A stretch of 64,000 nucleotides of DNA from Lottia gigantea (GCF_000327385.1 NW_008707910.1:399594-463593); one strand, 5' to 3'. Shown: positions 10,975 to 24,221, counted from the first letter of the stretch. Program-made: numbers and translations. The notes: a model not told the origin generated them from the letters alone.

Positions 10975-13337
10975 ATGCCTTCAGTAGCTCAGACAGAATA
11001 TGGGATTAGGGATGTGTGGAAACATAATTTGGAGGAAGAATTTCGAAGTATGAGGCATGTGGTGCAGAAGTATAAGTTTGTAGCAATGGTAGGTTGAATA
11101 GACCTGGGTTCATATTGTTCTTATGACATGAGCATTTGAATTTGTGTCATGGAAATGGTTTTGAAGATGTATACACATGGTAGAACTGCTCAAATAGAAA
11201 AGGGTAGTGCAGACCAATTTTTGGTATAGGTAAAAGATCAACTTTATGAATAAAGACATAATTATTATGGCTCTCTGCTTCATCTGTATCTATTGCAAAA
11301 AAAAAATTTGTTTTTGAAATCCAAGCTTCTACATTTTATTTCCCTTTTTTCAACACAGTGAAGGAGACAGTCAGTCTTATTTTTGATGCTTTACAGGATA
11401 CAGAGTTTCCAGGAGTGGTGGCTAGACCAATAGGAGAATTTCGTAGTACAGCTGAGTTTCAGTACCAGTTATTAAGATGTAATGTAGATTTATTAAAACT
11501 CATTCAAGTAGGCTTTTCATTTCTGAGTGATGAAGGAGACTCGGCACCAAGTATATGTACATGGCAGTTTAACATGAAGTTCAATTTAACGTAAGTTTCA
11601 AAGGGGAATAGAAATATTTCAGCTGCTAGGGACTATCACTTATCAAAATGAAAAATGTAACTTTCAGGCCCTTAACAGTTTCAAACTAGCAAAGTTGGTT
11701 GTTATGTTTAGGCCAATATTTACTGACATGTAGAAAAAATCTGATACAAAATAACAGATTGGTGAAAATGAGATTTCGTTTTTTTCCCGATTTATTATGA
11801 GTTTATTGACAGAACAGAACCTGAAACATGTTGTTAAACAGAGTAACAAGATGTTTCAGGTTCTGTTTTAATAATTCCATACCTCTCTTCAATTGATGTA
11901 TTGTTGTAATTTCAGGGCGGATATGTATGCACAAGAATCAATAGATTTATTGAGAACATCAGGTATACAGTTTGAGAAACATGATCAGGATGGTATTGAT
12001 GTCAATGAATTTGCTGAATTGTTGATGACCTCAGGCATTGTTTTAACAGAGGATATTAAATTTATTTCGTTTCACAGGTAAGATTTAGAGCTTCTCAAGT
12101 CAATCCTTTGTTAAAGATTTGTTGGAAATCATGAAAAGAGTCAATGAAAAAGAGTCAGTTGGAAAATCATACAGATCAGACAAACATGTGTAGATGACCT
12201 TGACAGTTGTAAAATCATACAGATCAGACAAACATGAGCAGATGACCTTGACAGTTGTAAAATCATAGATCAGACAAACATGAGCAGATGACCTTGACAG
12301 TTGTAAAATCATAGATCAGACAAACATGAGCAGATGACCTTGATAGTTGTAGAATCATACGGATCAGACAAAACATGAGCAGATGACCTTGACAGTTTAA
12401 AGCTTAAGCTTGAGCTTCCCCCTCTGTCCCCTCCCCCCCTTTTTTTTCATGTTGTTTTAGTTTTAAACATATTTTTGTTTTTCTTACAGTGGTTATGATT
12501 TTGGTTATTTATTGAAGTTATTAACTGGAACTAATTTACCAACAGAAGAAACAGAATTTTTTGAATTATTACAACTATACTTTCCAAACATCTATGATGT
12601 AAAATACTTAATGAAAAGTTGTAAAAATCTGAAGGGAGGTCTTCAAGAGGTAGCAGATCAGTTAGAGGTTAGTTCAAGTTTTTGTTATATAGGTGGATTA
12701 CCTTTAAGCTTAGGCAATGACTGAACCATAGAGTAATTTCCCTGCAAAGCTTTTTTGGTCTACCTGTCAAGTTATGAACTAATTAATGACTTTCGTAATT
12801 AACCTAATAAATCTGGAATTGATAGTTAACAGTCATTTGTTTCATAATGCATTACAATATTTATGCTGTTTTGTATTTTGCATAGATTTCTAAACAATTT
12901 TAAATCTGTTTGGAACTATCTTCTATTACAGATTGATAGAGTTGGTCCACAACATCAAGCTGGTAGTGATAGCTTATTAACAGGGATGGCTTTCTTTAAA
13001 ATGAGAGAGGTAAGAAATTTTATAAGAAAAATCTCTGTTGAGGGTAGGGTGTAGCTCAGATGGTTACAGAAGAGAAATAAATTGGGAGTTTTACACCCTA
13101 CTTTTCTTTGTTTTTGAATTTCAACAGACGATTGTAACCATGGCTTATATCCTGTAATTTTTCTACTTTCAGATGTTTTTTGAAGATAATATCGACGATG
13201 CGAAATATTGTGGTCATTTATATGGACTTGGAACATCTTTTGTTCAAAACGGTACTAGTAGTTATGAAAATAATAACATTTCAAATTCGACAGGAACAGA
13301 GGAATTAATTCCCACGGCAGTATCAACGACGTCATGA
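10975..13337 (+). CDS. CNOT7: CCR4-NOT deadenylase subunit CNOT7/CAF1 (POP2 family)
   Basis: Six coding exons: 10975-11088, 11397-11590, 11916-12077, 12490-12667, 12932-13009 and 13173-13337. They give 296 residues, against about 285 in human CNOT7. The protein shortens poly(A) tails as a Mg2+-dependent 3'-5' exonuclease within CCR4-NOT. All DEDDh catalytic residues are visible: D39 and E41 in DTEFPG, D160 in SGYDFGY, H224 in GPQHQAGSD, and D229 in the same motif. Other hallmark stretches are [37 protein letters not shown] and [12 protein letters not shown]. The C-terminal tail after YCGHLYGLG is Ser/Thr/Asn-rich and lineage-specific. The ATG is the first in its exon; an acceptor at 10936-10937 implies an upstream untranslated exon. 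CNOT7 and CNOT8 are vertebrate duplicates, so this is probably their single invertebrate counterpart. Confidence 0.97.
11813..11867 (+). other. 24-bp hairpin in CNOT7 intron 2
   Basis: AACAGAACCTGAAACAT (11813-11829) pairs perfectly with ATGTTTCAGGTTCTGTT (11851-11867). After one mismatch TTGTTA pairs with TAACAA, leaving a 7-base loop. The hairpin ends 48 bases before the acceptor of exon 3. It is short for an animal pre-miRNA but has a similar shape; it may equally be a tiny foldback element or affect splicing. Confidence 0.6.
12160..12402 (+). repeat. ~48-bp minisatellite in CNOT7 intron 3
   Basis: About five copies of a unit holding ATCAGACAAACATGAGCAG, ATGACCTTGACAGTTGTAA and AATCATA. 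Copies differ by small indels. The array does not touch a splice site. Confidence 0.85.
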
Positions 13338-15737
13338 TATTAATCTCTCGCAATTAATCATCAAAACATCACCAAGTCCTTCATCAGTTACCATCTTAAT
13401 AGAAAGACATTTTTATTTTGTACAAAATCTGCATGCTTATTTTTAGAGATGAAATTCGCTATAAAAATGAGGGCCATGGTATATTGTACGTCCCTCTCTA
13501 ATTCTTTTATGTGTATATTAGTTCCGTGTTGAATTGTAAACTATAGTGTGCCTATTAATTCGTTCCCAGAGCTCCCCAAAGTATTCCTTTGTTCTTGATA
13601 CTTCATACAAAAATCAAGCCAATCAAAAGTGTTTAAAAACCCATGTTTTAGAAAATAATGAATTACATTAAAATATTTAATTTTCCTTGTTATGTTAAAA
13701 GGTATCTTAAGAGTTATCTTGGATTTTGAAAAAATTTTCCTAGCTAGCTTACCATGACAGTTTTCATGAAAACTTCAAAATTTGAACGCTGGTTCTAAGA
13801 GTTTACAAAATGGTCAAATCAACCTATTTAGTGCTTATAATGTATCAACCTATCGTTGATAATTTTAGATTTTTTTTATTAACATTTTCCCCCTTGCGAT
13901 GTAAATTTTCAAACATTAGTAAAGATTCTTGAAAAAGTGCAGCTTTGGATCTCCAAAACTATTACTACTTAGTGTTTTTTTCTGCTTTGCATTAGTTTGG
14001 ACTTTCAGTCGCATTTGTGAGTTATAATTTTAAAGGCTATTCCAATGGCCAGAAATTGTGATAAAGACTTGAAATTCTAAAGGCAGCAATTCCTTAGATT
14101 TGATAAATAAAACCCCATTTGTGTTTGGGTTTGATCAAATTGTCTTTTTTAGATTGGTGTGAATTTTATTTAGTAAGAAATTGTAAGATCAGATGTTATG
14201 AAAATTGAAGGGACCTCAGTGTAATAATGTATTTTAAAAGAAACCATTGTTCAATTATTGAACTGGGTCATTCTGTGATAACTAAAATAGAATCTGTTAT
14301 TTTGGGCCAAATCTGATAGATTGTCTCAAAAAAAAACTAGCATATTTGCGTTTTAATCATTTTAGCCCAAATCCAAACTAAAATTTTAATTTTGTTGTGG
14401 TCCTTTATCATATTTTAATTTTTTTCTTCGGTTTCAATTTCTATGAAATTTATTTTTTTTTACACCTTTTTTCAAATAATAATTGGGCAATGGTGTGAGG
14501 ATATGCAAATCATAGACACAAAAAAAAAATTTATGACTTCAGTTTTTTAAAGCAAAGTGCTGTTTGTTTCATATATAATTGGGTTGACTATGATTTGCAC
14601 ACTGAAGTATATTTTATTTAAGTTATACTTGATGGATTGGAATAGAGACATTAAAATGTATTTTTAATCTTATTTAAATTGGTTTTACCTTATATATCTG
14701 GAAAAAAAATTGTCAAAAAAATAATTATTTTAGTTAGTTGCAATATTCTTTTCATTTTATTAGTTCCTTATTGTCATTTTTTGTCAATATTTTGGTTTAT
14801 ACTTAAGTGCAATGTGCTAAATTTTCTGGATTTGTGATACATTTTGGTGCGACTATTCAGGATGATGAGAGAAAAGTGCCCCTGAAGAATACAAAATACT
14901 ATTTATTTACTCTATGCTATGACTCTGTTGATGAAGGCTACCACAACATTATGGAGGTTTTCACAATTTGACAGTTTTATATTTTAGAAATCCCCCAATT
15001 ACAACGTTCTGTCCATCATGGTTCCCAGCTAATATGTTACCTTGTAAGGGGGAAAAGGTTCATTATGTTTTAAGATGTACTGTAAATAAAAAAAATAATG
15101 TACCCTTACACATTTGTTTTATTTAGTCAAGGGGATATAGACATGTCTTTCAGCTTGCTTTCTTGGACCAGTGCAAATTTATGCTTTCTGTTGAATGACT
15201 GCTAAGAGAATATATTGGAGACCAAGAGCAAGTTTTAGCTATGGTAAGGTTCCTCTTCTCCTTATAGTTTAAGCATTTTCTGGTACTGTATTTTTTACGA
15301 TCCTGATGACCCACATGTTGCATTTGTAATATACCTGTGCCTAATTGAATCTGTAATATAGGTTACTTGCCCTTTTTGGACATCTGATGCTATTTATCTA
15401 TCCCAGGGTAGTTACTTATCTGGAGATGGAAATGGTAGTACTGAAGTCATCCATACATTTATAATCATAATTGAGGGTTAGAAATCAACGTGACCCACTT
15501 AAACGTTCCCCTTTAAAAGGATCAGCCCAGGGTCCGCCCACTTCAGGTAGTCTCTATCATTCAGCGGAAGTAGTATCATTTTCTAATCGATTAAGAAACA
15601 AAATGGTGGTCAAATGTTTTGTAATTTTGTTATGACCGAGAAATCTAGCTTTATTTCGTTGGTTTTAGATATATATTTATTTCATTCATGTAGTTTTATT
15701 AGGCAATCATTCCGACATTTATAACTTGTGAATAGTC
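13338..15737. other. CNOT7 3' UTR and spacer to ZDHHC gene
   Basis: AT-rich and without a supported gene. AATAAA occurs at 14105-14110 and 15085-15090; either could end the CNOT7 transcript. The ZDHHC gene begins at 15738 on the same strand, and no clear core promoter is visible. Confidence 0.5.
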
Positions 15738-18700
15738 ATGGCACCCTCGTGTGTGAACACTTGCTGTTCAGCAGTGAAATGGTCACCTGTCATTTTTATC
15801 TCGGCGATTGTTGTGTGGTCTTATTATGCCTATGTTGTACAAATGTGTATTTGTAAGTATAACAATAACGTTCCTTATAATAACATTTTTCAAATTTCTT
15901 TAAATAACCTTTACCTGAAAACGAACTAAAAACTGATAGAATAGAATTGATAGTTCTGTTGTTGAAGGGTAGGACTTAGTTTTATCACCTGACAGTGACA
16001 CTGTAACCTGACAGTAGACAACACGATCTGAAAATTTGCTTACTCACAGTCACACTGTCACAGTGACACCATCGCACTACAGGTCTTTTAAACTTTGAAA
16101 GAGGAAGCTCATACTATAAAACATCATTTCCAAACCACACCTGTATTTATCATACTTCCTCGAGGCAGGTAATATAAGTGAGGGAAATTACATATTCATA
16201 ACTAAATATTGTCTAATCAAAATTAGCACTGATAACTTTTTTGTATATCTCAGCCAATCAAATCACTAGTTGTAGACGCTTTCGCAAGCGAATCGAAAGC
16301 AGCATATCATTAATGTTTTGATTAATATTGACAATACAGAATTGAGTTAGATTTTTTAGTAATGAATTGAAGCTGACAGAAAAAGAAAACCTTTCTTTGG
16401 AATATTTAGTACCGGTAGCAGAGAAAAAATGTGTTCGTATATCTTCTACAAACAGTTGGAGGCAGAACAATATGTGTTGTGTTTACAATGTCCTTCATTT
16501 CTGTTCTCCCTCAACTTCTTCTCTGATTGGTCAGATTTTAATAGCGCTGATCTCATTTTCATGCCTACATAATGTTGTGTGAACACTGTCGTCTGCTAAT
16601 ATCCTGAGTCAGCACTTTGATTGTTATTTAAAGAACCCAACTCTATTTTATAACATAAGTAAAGCAAAACAACGTTGTTAAGATCATTATTCTTCAATAA
16701 TTTATTGTCACCAAGTTACCTCGATGTTGTCCCCGAGATAACTTGCTGTTGTCACCAATGTTCCGGAGTCGACCGACGAATGCTTGTGAGACAACAGTTT
16801 TTATCTGATTTTAATGAAATTTGTTGTGATCATTAATATTAATGAGATCTTGGACAAGTTCGAATTTGATGATCTTTCGATGAATGGGTTCTGAGTTTTT
16901 GTCCTTGACTTAGTAAAAAGGCATCAAAATTTTTTAGCTTGTTAATGCGATAGTTTATTTCAGAATTTTATTAAATATTGTGTGTTTGATTAAATCAACT
17001 ATTATATCGTGCACAAATTAGATTTTTGGTATGATTTGACACAGATTGGTGGCCGCTCTTGATATACCAGTACTGAAAATGTATTAGGAAAGTGGGCATA
17101 TCTTGCTAGGCAACCACTTGTTGATATTTTCAAAGCCACATAGATGTACTAGAGTTTGTTTGATAATGGTATTTATTATTTTATTTTAGTTGCTGTAGAT
17201 AGTATTCCTGAAAAAGGTAATGACTGTTTAATTCACATTTTATATTACTGTCCCTTTTAAAAAAGATCAGAATAGAAACTATAAATATCCCTGAAACACA
17301 TACAAGTGGTTTAAAATATCATTTGATTCTATATAACCTATAAATGGTTTACAGAAACCTGTTGCTCTAGACAGAGTAATTGTCTATTATTTCATGAAAA
17401 GGTCAAACGTTACAATCACCGATTTTATAATATTGCCAAATTTACAACTGTGAAGTTTATTTATATTCATGTATTCATTAAATACCTGAGTTCCCAACCT
17501 CTGGGTCACGACGGCCAGACTAGTGTGAAAACTTTCTGAAAATTGATATTGTAATCATTACATTACAATAAGAGAGAAGCACGCGAATGTGCTGAGTGAT
17601 GTTGTTAAATTTGTCCCTGAGAAGTAATAGATCAATTGTTAAGTTGTATTCCAACATTTTATATTTTTCAGTAATTTATTTAATATTATATCATCCAATA
17701 TTGATAATGTTTATATGGTCATATTGGCAGACAGTTTTTACACCATTTGGTAGAGTACCAAAATCAGTAAGTAAATTCCTTGCAAAATATATTGATTTAA
17801 TTCCTCTTGGGTGAAATTATTGAATATAAAACAGTAGCAGTAAACTTAAAATTTTATATTTATCAGTTAGAATGGTTTTGGAGTTATTGCCCTTGATTGT
17901 CTGGGCGTGAAATTTGATCGAGTTTCAGTGAATTTTTCAATTTAAGAAAGCTGTAATTTTCTGTTTATATCCTTGGCTCAAGGACCTTGAGTGACATTTA
18001 GTAATTGGAGATGGAATAAATGAACATATTTATATGTTAACAATTACTTCAATAAATAAATCTCAATGTTTAAAGGATAAAAGCAATTAGCTGTTATATG
18101 GATGGAAACACAAATTTCTTGTTGCTAAATTATTTTCTGTCATCCTTGCTTAATGCTAATACTTATATGAATAGAAAGTAGAGGTGTTATACATGATACT
18201 TCATTCATCGCTGAATTTGACACTAAAAAATAAGGAAATCCATCTTTCAGTGTTGCTAAAACTAAAGATTTTTTGTCCATTTTCAGTTTTATTTAAGTCC
18301 AGAAGAGGCTGATCAACTAGAACGAGAAACTAGTGAAACCAGACAACGTGAATTGTTAACTAATTATGCTAAAACATTACCTGTATTAAACAGAACACTA
18401 TCTGGTGGTAAGCATTTAATATTAAGACACTTTCTATCAAACCATCCCAGTTTTTTTCTTGGCTACAGTAAATCAGAGAAGAAGAGGGTTGACTGAATGC
18501 AGGTTGTGATTTAGGCTGTGCACAATAAAGATTATGTATAATTATCATTTGAAGTATATGAATAACAAAACGCAGGATTATGCAGCATTCTCAGCACAAT
18601 TTCCCTCATTTCACACAGTATTGCATTACTTGTATTGTTTAACCCAATGAGGAGAAGAAATCTAGGAAGTCAAATCCCATAGGATTTTCTATTGGCAACA

Positions 18701-21700
18701 ATACTCTCTTGGGGATATGTTTTATATTAAGTTTTTTATACCGTTTAGTTTAACAGGTTTAGCAAAGTTGCCAATTTATTTCTTGTAGGTCGGATTATAA
18801 TTTAGACACAAAAACAATTACAGCTTTCAATTTTTATTTGATATTTCCACCAAAACCTATTAGATCTAGAAATATTTGATATCCATTGCCCTTTATTTAC
18901 AATTATTGTATTGAATGTGTTCATTTTTATAGCTCCAAGATATTGTGAAAAATGTCATTGTATTAAACCAGATAGATGTCACCACTGCTCAGTTTGTTCA
19001 GCGTAAGTTTCGTCTGATACATACCATATCAAACTCTGTCATACTACATCCAAACAATGGACCAAATTTGGTTATTATTTATTAATTGTATTTTAAGCAG
19101 TCAAAAACAATGTCAGATACTGTAATAGTATTCTGTTATCTACTTTTAATAATTTTTTTGCATCATGTTTTATTTTACAGATGTGTTCAAAAAATGGATC
19201 ACCATTGTCCATGGTAAGTGTTATTATTATAGCATGGATTTCATACAATAAATTTTAGGTGAATGTGACCATCTTTTCAGAATGAATCCCCTCTCTAAAG
19301 TCATATATTATACACATATTAACATTTGCAGTTGGCATTTTCATCAACTCAAAGCCAAACAAAGAATATAATATTTTCTAGATTCCAAAAAAAGTTTGAA
19401 GACAAATTTTGTGATTCATCAGTAGATAGAAATCCTGGAGTTTTAAGTAGATAAATCTTCTCTTTTCTGTATTTCAGGGTGAATAATTGTGTTGGTTTTA
19501 CAAATTACAAGTTTTTTGTACAGTTTTTAGGCTATGGTTTATTATATTGTATGTATATAGCAGCTACATCTTTACAATATTTCATTTTATTTTGGACAGT
19601 AAGTAATAATTATGTTCATTATCATAAATAAATCCCAGAGGTAACACAACCCCTCTGTATTTTGGTACTCCCTTATCAATGAATGTGGGAGTGTTTTGAT
19701 GCAGAATTTAGCCCATGTAGAAATATTTGGCTCCTACATCTTTATTCATCAATAGCAAACCAGATTGATGAACACTTCCTTGTATTAAGAAACCTCCTTG
19801 ATAAATACGATAAACCTGCTTCTATCATTTTGGCTTATTTGTAAGGTCAGGTATGAATTGATCTAGTTGTATCTCATGCTTTTGACCATTGTAGTAATGG
19901 CGGGTGTCAAGCATGAAGCAAAAACAGCTTACTCTTTTTGAAACACCTGATGGTACATCTCTTTTGAGGAGTCCACTACTATACTACCTTTCTTCCCGAT
20001 TTTTGATTGAAAGGATTGTCTTGCTTGTACAGATTTTTATAATGAACACTTGTCAGGTGGCAGTCTTTATAGACATCTACCAACTCACTGTTTAAACGTA
20101 AATCACTAATTAAATATTCCAATCAGATCTCAAAAGAAATAAATTTTAAAAAACATGTTATTTTTTAAAAGTATCATAATGATGAAAGTCAGAAATTGTA
20201 TGTAGGACATTGTATATTGCTGGGAAACAATACAACCATACACTGTGTTAGAGTTATTATAATTAATATTAAATTAATCAATATTTTTAATAAAAAGAAT
20301 TAATTGTTGACTAATGATAGATCATAGGTCAAAGGTATCAAACTCGAATTCAATGCTGTCTGTTCTCTCTTTCAGGAAGGCAGTAAAGATGGAATGGGAA
20401 GATTTCATATATTATTTCTATTTTTTGTGGCTATAATGTTTGGTATAAGTCTTATATCTTTATTTGGTTATCATATATTTCTAACATTACAAAACAGATC
20501 AACTTTAGGTGAGTTAAAAACTCATCAGTTTCAAAATCATGCATCATGAATTTCCAAAACACAGTCATTTGCTTTAGAAACAACACGAATGTTTACAAAA
20601 CAAACCATATGCGAGGTTTTCTTAAGTGCCTTTTTCTTAAGACACTGTCATATATTATAGAAAAGACATATATAGAAATAGGAAAAGAAAATCCTAGTTT
20701 GAGATATTTTTGAAGGAATTATGTGATTTTCGTACATTTCTTTAGTACTTCTGAAGACTTTTTACATATATTAAAGACTCAAATCAACCCCCCAAAATGG
20801 AGCACTGTCCCTTAAAAAAGAAGATGGTGTCCAAAATACTGTATTATGAATAGAGGTGACCTCTCTATCCATAGAGTTCTCAAGATTGGGAAACATTTGA
20901 ACTTCATATTTTGAATATTTTTGATAATTTCAATCATCATCAGTAGTTTTACAATGATGTACTTCAAAACGTTTTTTCCTTTCATTTTAATAGAGGCATT
21001 TAGAGCACCAATATTCCAATCTGGAGCTGATAAAGATGGTTTTAGTCTAGGAACAAAAGGTAATTTTAAGGAAGTTTTTGGTGAAGATCCAGTAAAGTGG
21101 TTTATACCAGTATTTTCAAGGTGAGTTGTCTGGGCTAGGTTTATAATTTCTTTCAATAAACATTTAAATAATTGTTTGATCGTGTGATAGAGCTCCATTT
21201 CAGCTCTCTGTTACGTTTTATAATAAATTATGACATCAGATGGGCCCGTAAAAAATAATGTCGAAGAGAGTGTCAAATTTTTTAACTGACATGAGAGGGA
21301 AATAAACCAGGACAGAAAAGAAGATGGTGCCATAGCAGTGAATATTAGAATTAGAATTTTAATAAACTTAAATTTCATTCGCTTCCACTGTTATACTAAT
21401 ATTTTATCGGAGATATTTGTATTTGGTACCTATTTGGAAATGGAGCTCTATTATTAAGTTTATGAATGAAATTTTGACTAGTACAGTTGCCTGCTATGTT
21501 TTGTACCTTACTATTTTCTAAATAGAGTTTCCTCCCTTGCATCTCCCTTTTCACTTCTGCTTGATTTGCTTTATCTGGTCTGTGTCTGCTTAAATTAAAA
21601 AGGAATTAAAAAAGAGGGAATATCTGGTTTGCTTTTTTATTTTTGACAATTTTATTGTGGAATATCAGTCTTCATAGCAGCTTTTTAGCAGATTTGAAAA

Positions 21701-24221
21701 TCATTGTATTATTGAATGCACACTTTTGCCCATTTTGAAAAAAAAATATTACCATATAGTATATGAAAGGAATTATGTTAAAGGGATAGTAAAGAGGTTT
21801 TCTATAGATCTTATGTATAACAAGGTCACTGTTGCACCATAGTTATGTTTAATCAGACGTCTGTAGTTCCTGCAATTCCACTAAAACCAAGTGTTTGATG
21901 ATGTCACTGATCACAAAGGGCCATATGTGATAAAGCATATTTTGTGATAAGTGAAGTCATCAAACACTTGGTTTTAGTGGAATTACAGTAACCACAGAAT
22001 GGTGCAAATTGATGCAAAATTTAGAAAACCTCTTTATTATCCCTTTAAAGGCAAAGGTTGAGTATAGTTTTGCAATTCCCCTATTCCTTTTAATGAACTG
22101 TTCCCCTTGCAGATTAAGATATAGGATTAGAACAGTTTATTTATAATTTCAAGGGTAGTCCTTCATGTTGAAAGATAATCATTAGAAAGTTCAAAATATC
22201 TGCACAGAATAATAAAAAATCAATTTCTGCCCCCTTCCAGTCTAGGTGATGGGGTGTCATTTATAACGCGGAATCCACCTATGGTTGGTTATCAGACAAT
22301 GGGCAGTACCAGTACCCCAAGGTCAGCTATACCATATTGTATATTTCTTACGTATTTACTTTTAATTAACATAGTAAACATATACAACCATAGGATCTTT
22401 TGGTTGCTAGGGTATTTTTTTTTCTCTGGTGTTGGTCTGTGTCCAATGTCCATAGAGACATATGTGCATTCATATCTTAGTCCTGAGTTGGACTTTTTCA
22501 ACTTTTAATGGTTATATGTCTGAATATTTACCATCATTGCTTTGGAAATTACTTGAAATTTCTGAATTTCACTTCTATCATGAAAAATGACATTGTTTTT
22601 TTACTTTACTTGTTCTGAGGTTTTTCTGGCACTGGAAAGGGGCAGGAATACAATCTTTTCTCCATTTGATATAAAATTGCTTGTGCACTGTTCACTTCAG
22701 TCAATTTTGCACCCAATCAAAAATCAGCTATCATCAACCTGTAATTCTTCTAAGCTTAGCCCTCACCGCACCTATCAAGATACATATTATGTTATATCAC
22801 CATTGTTCTACAACTTAGACCAATTTGGGTCTAGCTATCCTACAATCATCATCAAGAAACTGATTCTATGTGACAGACTTTGTTGGGTGATAGATAATAT
22901 CAGTAGAACAGGACTGCAGTAGAAAACTTGTTAGATTACAGTGGAGATGAAAAATATCAATAAAAAGAGGAACAAAATTGTAACCTTATTCAGATTGATC
23001 GTATTAATATCACAGTTGCGTTTATGTTTGGTTAACACACGACAGGAACTGAAAACAAAATTTGTGTGTCAAAAACTTCATACATGTCAACGTGTGCACA
23101 TGCTGTGCATCATTTGTTGACTCCTCTAGCTCTTCATTTTTAATGACCCAAAAGTGTATTGCTGTCAGATTCAGAAAAAATAAGCTGTCTAATTTGAAAT
23201 TTGTTATTATTATTATTGATATGTTATTATTTTTTATTCTAACAGTATTGGAGATGGTGTAAACTTCCCTACACGTAATGTGGATATAGATTCTGATAAT
23301 CTATTAGGTGATAGACAGAGATGGATGGAAGAAGGCAATGAATCAGGTATGTGAAGGGATGAATTAACACCTGCACTGCCTCTTTCTCTTTCTAGTGAGT
23401 CTTTTTTTTAATTCATTCTATTTTTCTTCACCTTGTCTTTGTTAGGTTTTGTTATGTTTATAATATCAAACCTACAATTTACAAACTTTCTAACTCTTTC
23501 ATTGAAAAGTTTCTAGTGTCTTTCGGCAAGATTAAGCAAATATTAAAATTCATTGGCAGAGATTTTGAGAAGTGATGGCAAATAGTTGTTCACAGTTTTG
23601 GAAACCTTTTGGAAACTTTAAAACCCTTTGGAAATATTAACTAAATTTGTTTTAATCCTTGATTACATTAATGAACATAAAAAGCCTTCTCAAAACTGGT
23701 CTCATTATAAATACATAATAAAATTTGGTGTTTTTAAAAAATACTTAGCACAATTAATTTCACCTCAGTTTATTGCTCATGCCTATAATATTTTCTTTAT
23801 TACTAATATTGGTTATTTTTGTCGCTTTTAATATTTATAGAATCCGCATTCATAACATTACATTACATTAAAAATTTTAAATGTTAAAGGGAAGGTTTGC
23901 AAGATTTTCATTAGGAAAATTGGCCTGAATTATAGTGTTTTCAATAGTTTGGGCTTTCTCTAGATTTTGATGTATATTTTTCTAACATTTGAGCAAAAAA
24001 AAATATTTCAAACTAAAAAAAAGCATAATGCCTCTTTAAAAAAAAGTCAGGTGCCTTTTATCTCTGTGATGCCTCTTAAAAACTGGCACCTTTTCTTTTT
24101 GGTACTTCATCTTTATTGTTTGAAAAAGTTCCATGATACCACCATGTATTATTGAATAATAGGATATACTGAATATTTTTCAGGGGATGGATTTGATAAT
24201 AAAGCTTTACATTCAACGTGA
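15738..24221 (+). CDS. ZDHHC2: DHHC palmitoyltransferase, ZDHHC2/ZDHHC15 group
   Basis: Coding exons: 15738-15852, 17190-17216, 17672-17766, 18287-18407, 18933-19002, 19181-19213, 19478-19598, 20376-20508, 20994-21120, optional 22241-22321, 23246-23346 and 24184-24221. The product has 326 residues, or 353 with the optional exon. It S-palmitoylates proteins at membranes. The start is [10 protein letters not shown], with an in-frame TGA nine bases upstream. TM1 is near residues 15-37 and TM2 near 49-70. The Cys-rich domain ([18 protein letters not shown]) leads to the catalytic motif MDHHCPW, with Cys about 152, then [15 protein letters not shown]3 and TM4 follow, then [11 protein letters not shown] (a TTxE-like motif) and NFKEVFGE (PaCCT region). 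The tail begins SxGDGVxFxTRN, as in human ZDHHC2, and has DSDNLL, an acidic dileucine-type sorting motif. ZDHHC2, 15 and 20 are vertebrate paralogues, so the symbol marks the group. Confidence 0.95.
16090..16600 (+). repeat. Dispersed ~500-bp repeat, copy 1
   Basis: Shares TATTCATAACTAAATATTGT, ATCTCAGCCAATCAAATCA, GAATTGAAGCTGACA and TGATTGGTCAGAT, in the same order and orientation, with 37555-38040. The unit has no recognisable coding content. It lies in ZDHHC intron 1. Confidence 0.7.
20637..20816 (+). mobile_element. MITE family B, truncated copy
   Basis: Carries the family's right half: TATAGAAATAGGAAAAGAAA, TTTGAGATATTTTTGAAGG, and the end AATGGAGCACTGTCCCTTAA. The left end is missing. 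It lies in the ZDHHC intron before the STLE exon. Confidence 0.75.
21778..22048. mobile_element. Foldback MITE family A, copy 1
   Basis: Nearly the whole element is an inverted repeat. The ends are TTAAAGGGATAGTAAAGAGG and its approximate complement CCTCTTTATTATCCCTTTAA. The arms contain GCAATTCCACTAAAACCAAG and its inverse. The centre includes GATGATGTCACTGATCAC. It is a ZDHHC intron insertion with no coding capacity. Confidence 0.85.
22241..22321 (+). other. ZDHHC2: Duplicated 81-bp cassette exon of the ZDHHC gene
   Basis: This exon encodes [19 protein letters not shown] and on to STPR. The exon at 23246-23346 starts [12 protein letters not shown]. Both follow the same donor (21120) in phase 2. 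This one is 81 bp and ends again in phase 2, so it can be included before the next exon or skipped without changing frame. It cannot replace the 101-bp exon, because joining it straight to the last exon breaks the frame. The donor is GTCAGC, a weak site. Confidence 0.8.

Noticed and set aside
20812-21198. 128-codon minus-strand ORF
   Set aside because: Antisense shadow of the ZDHHC exon 20994-21120.
22254-22508. Alternative C-terminus by read-through of the 81-bp exon
   Set aside because: The extension is a hydrophobic stretch typical of translated AT-rich intron, and there is no nearby poly(A) signal I can support.
22241-23346. Mutually exclusive exons in ZDHHC
   Set aside because: The 81-bp exon joined to the last exon (24184) breaks the frame, so only inclusion or skipping works.
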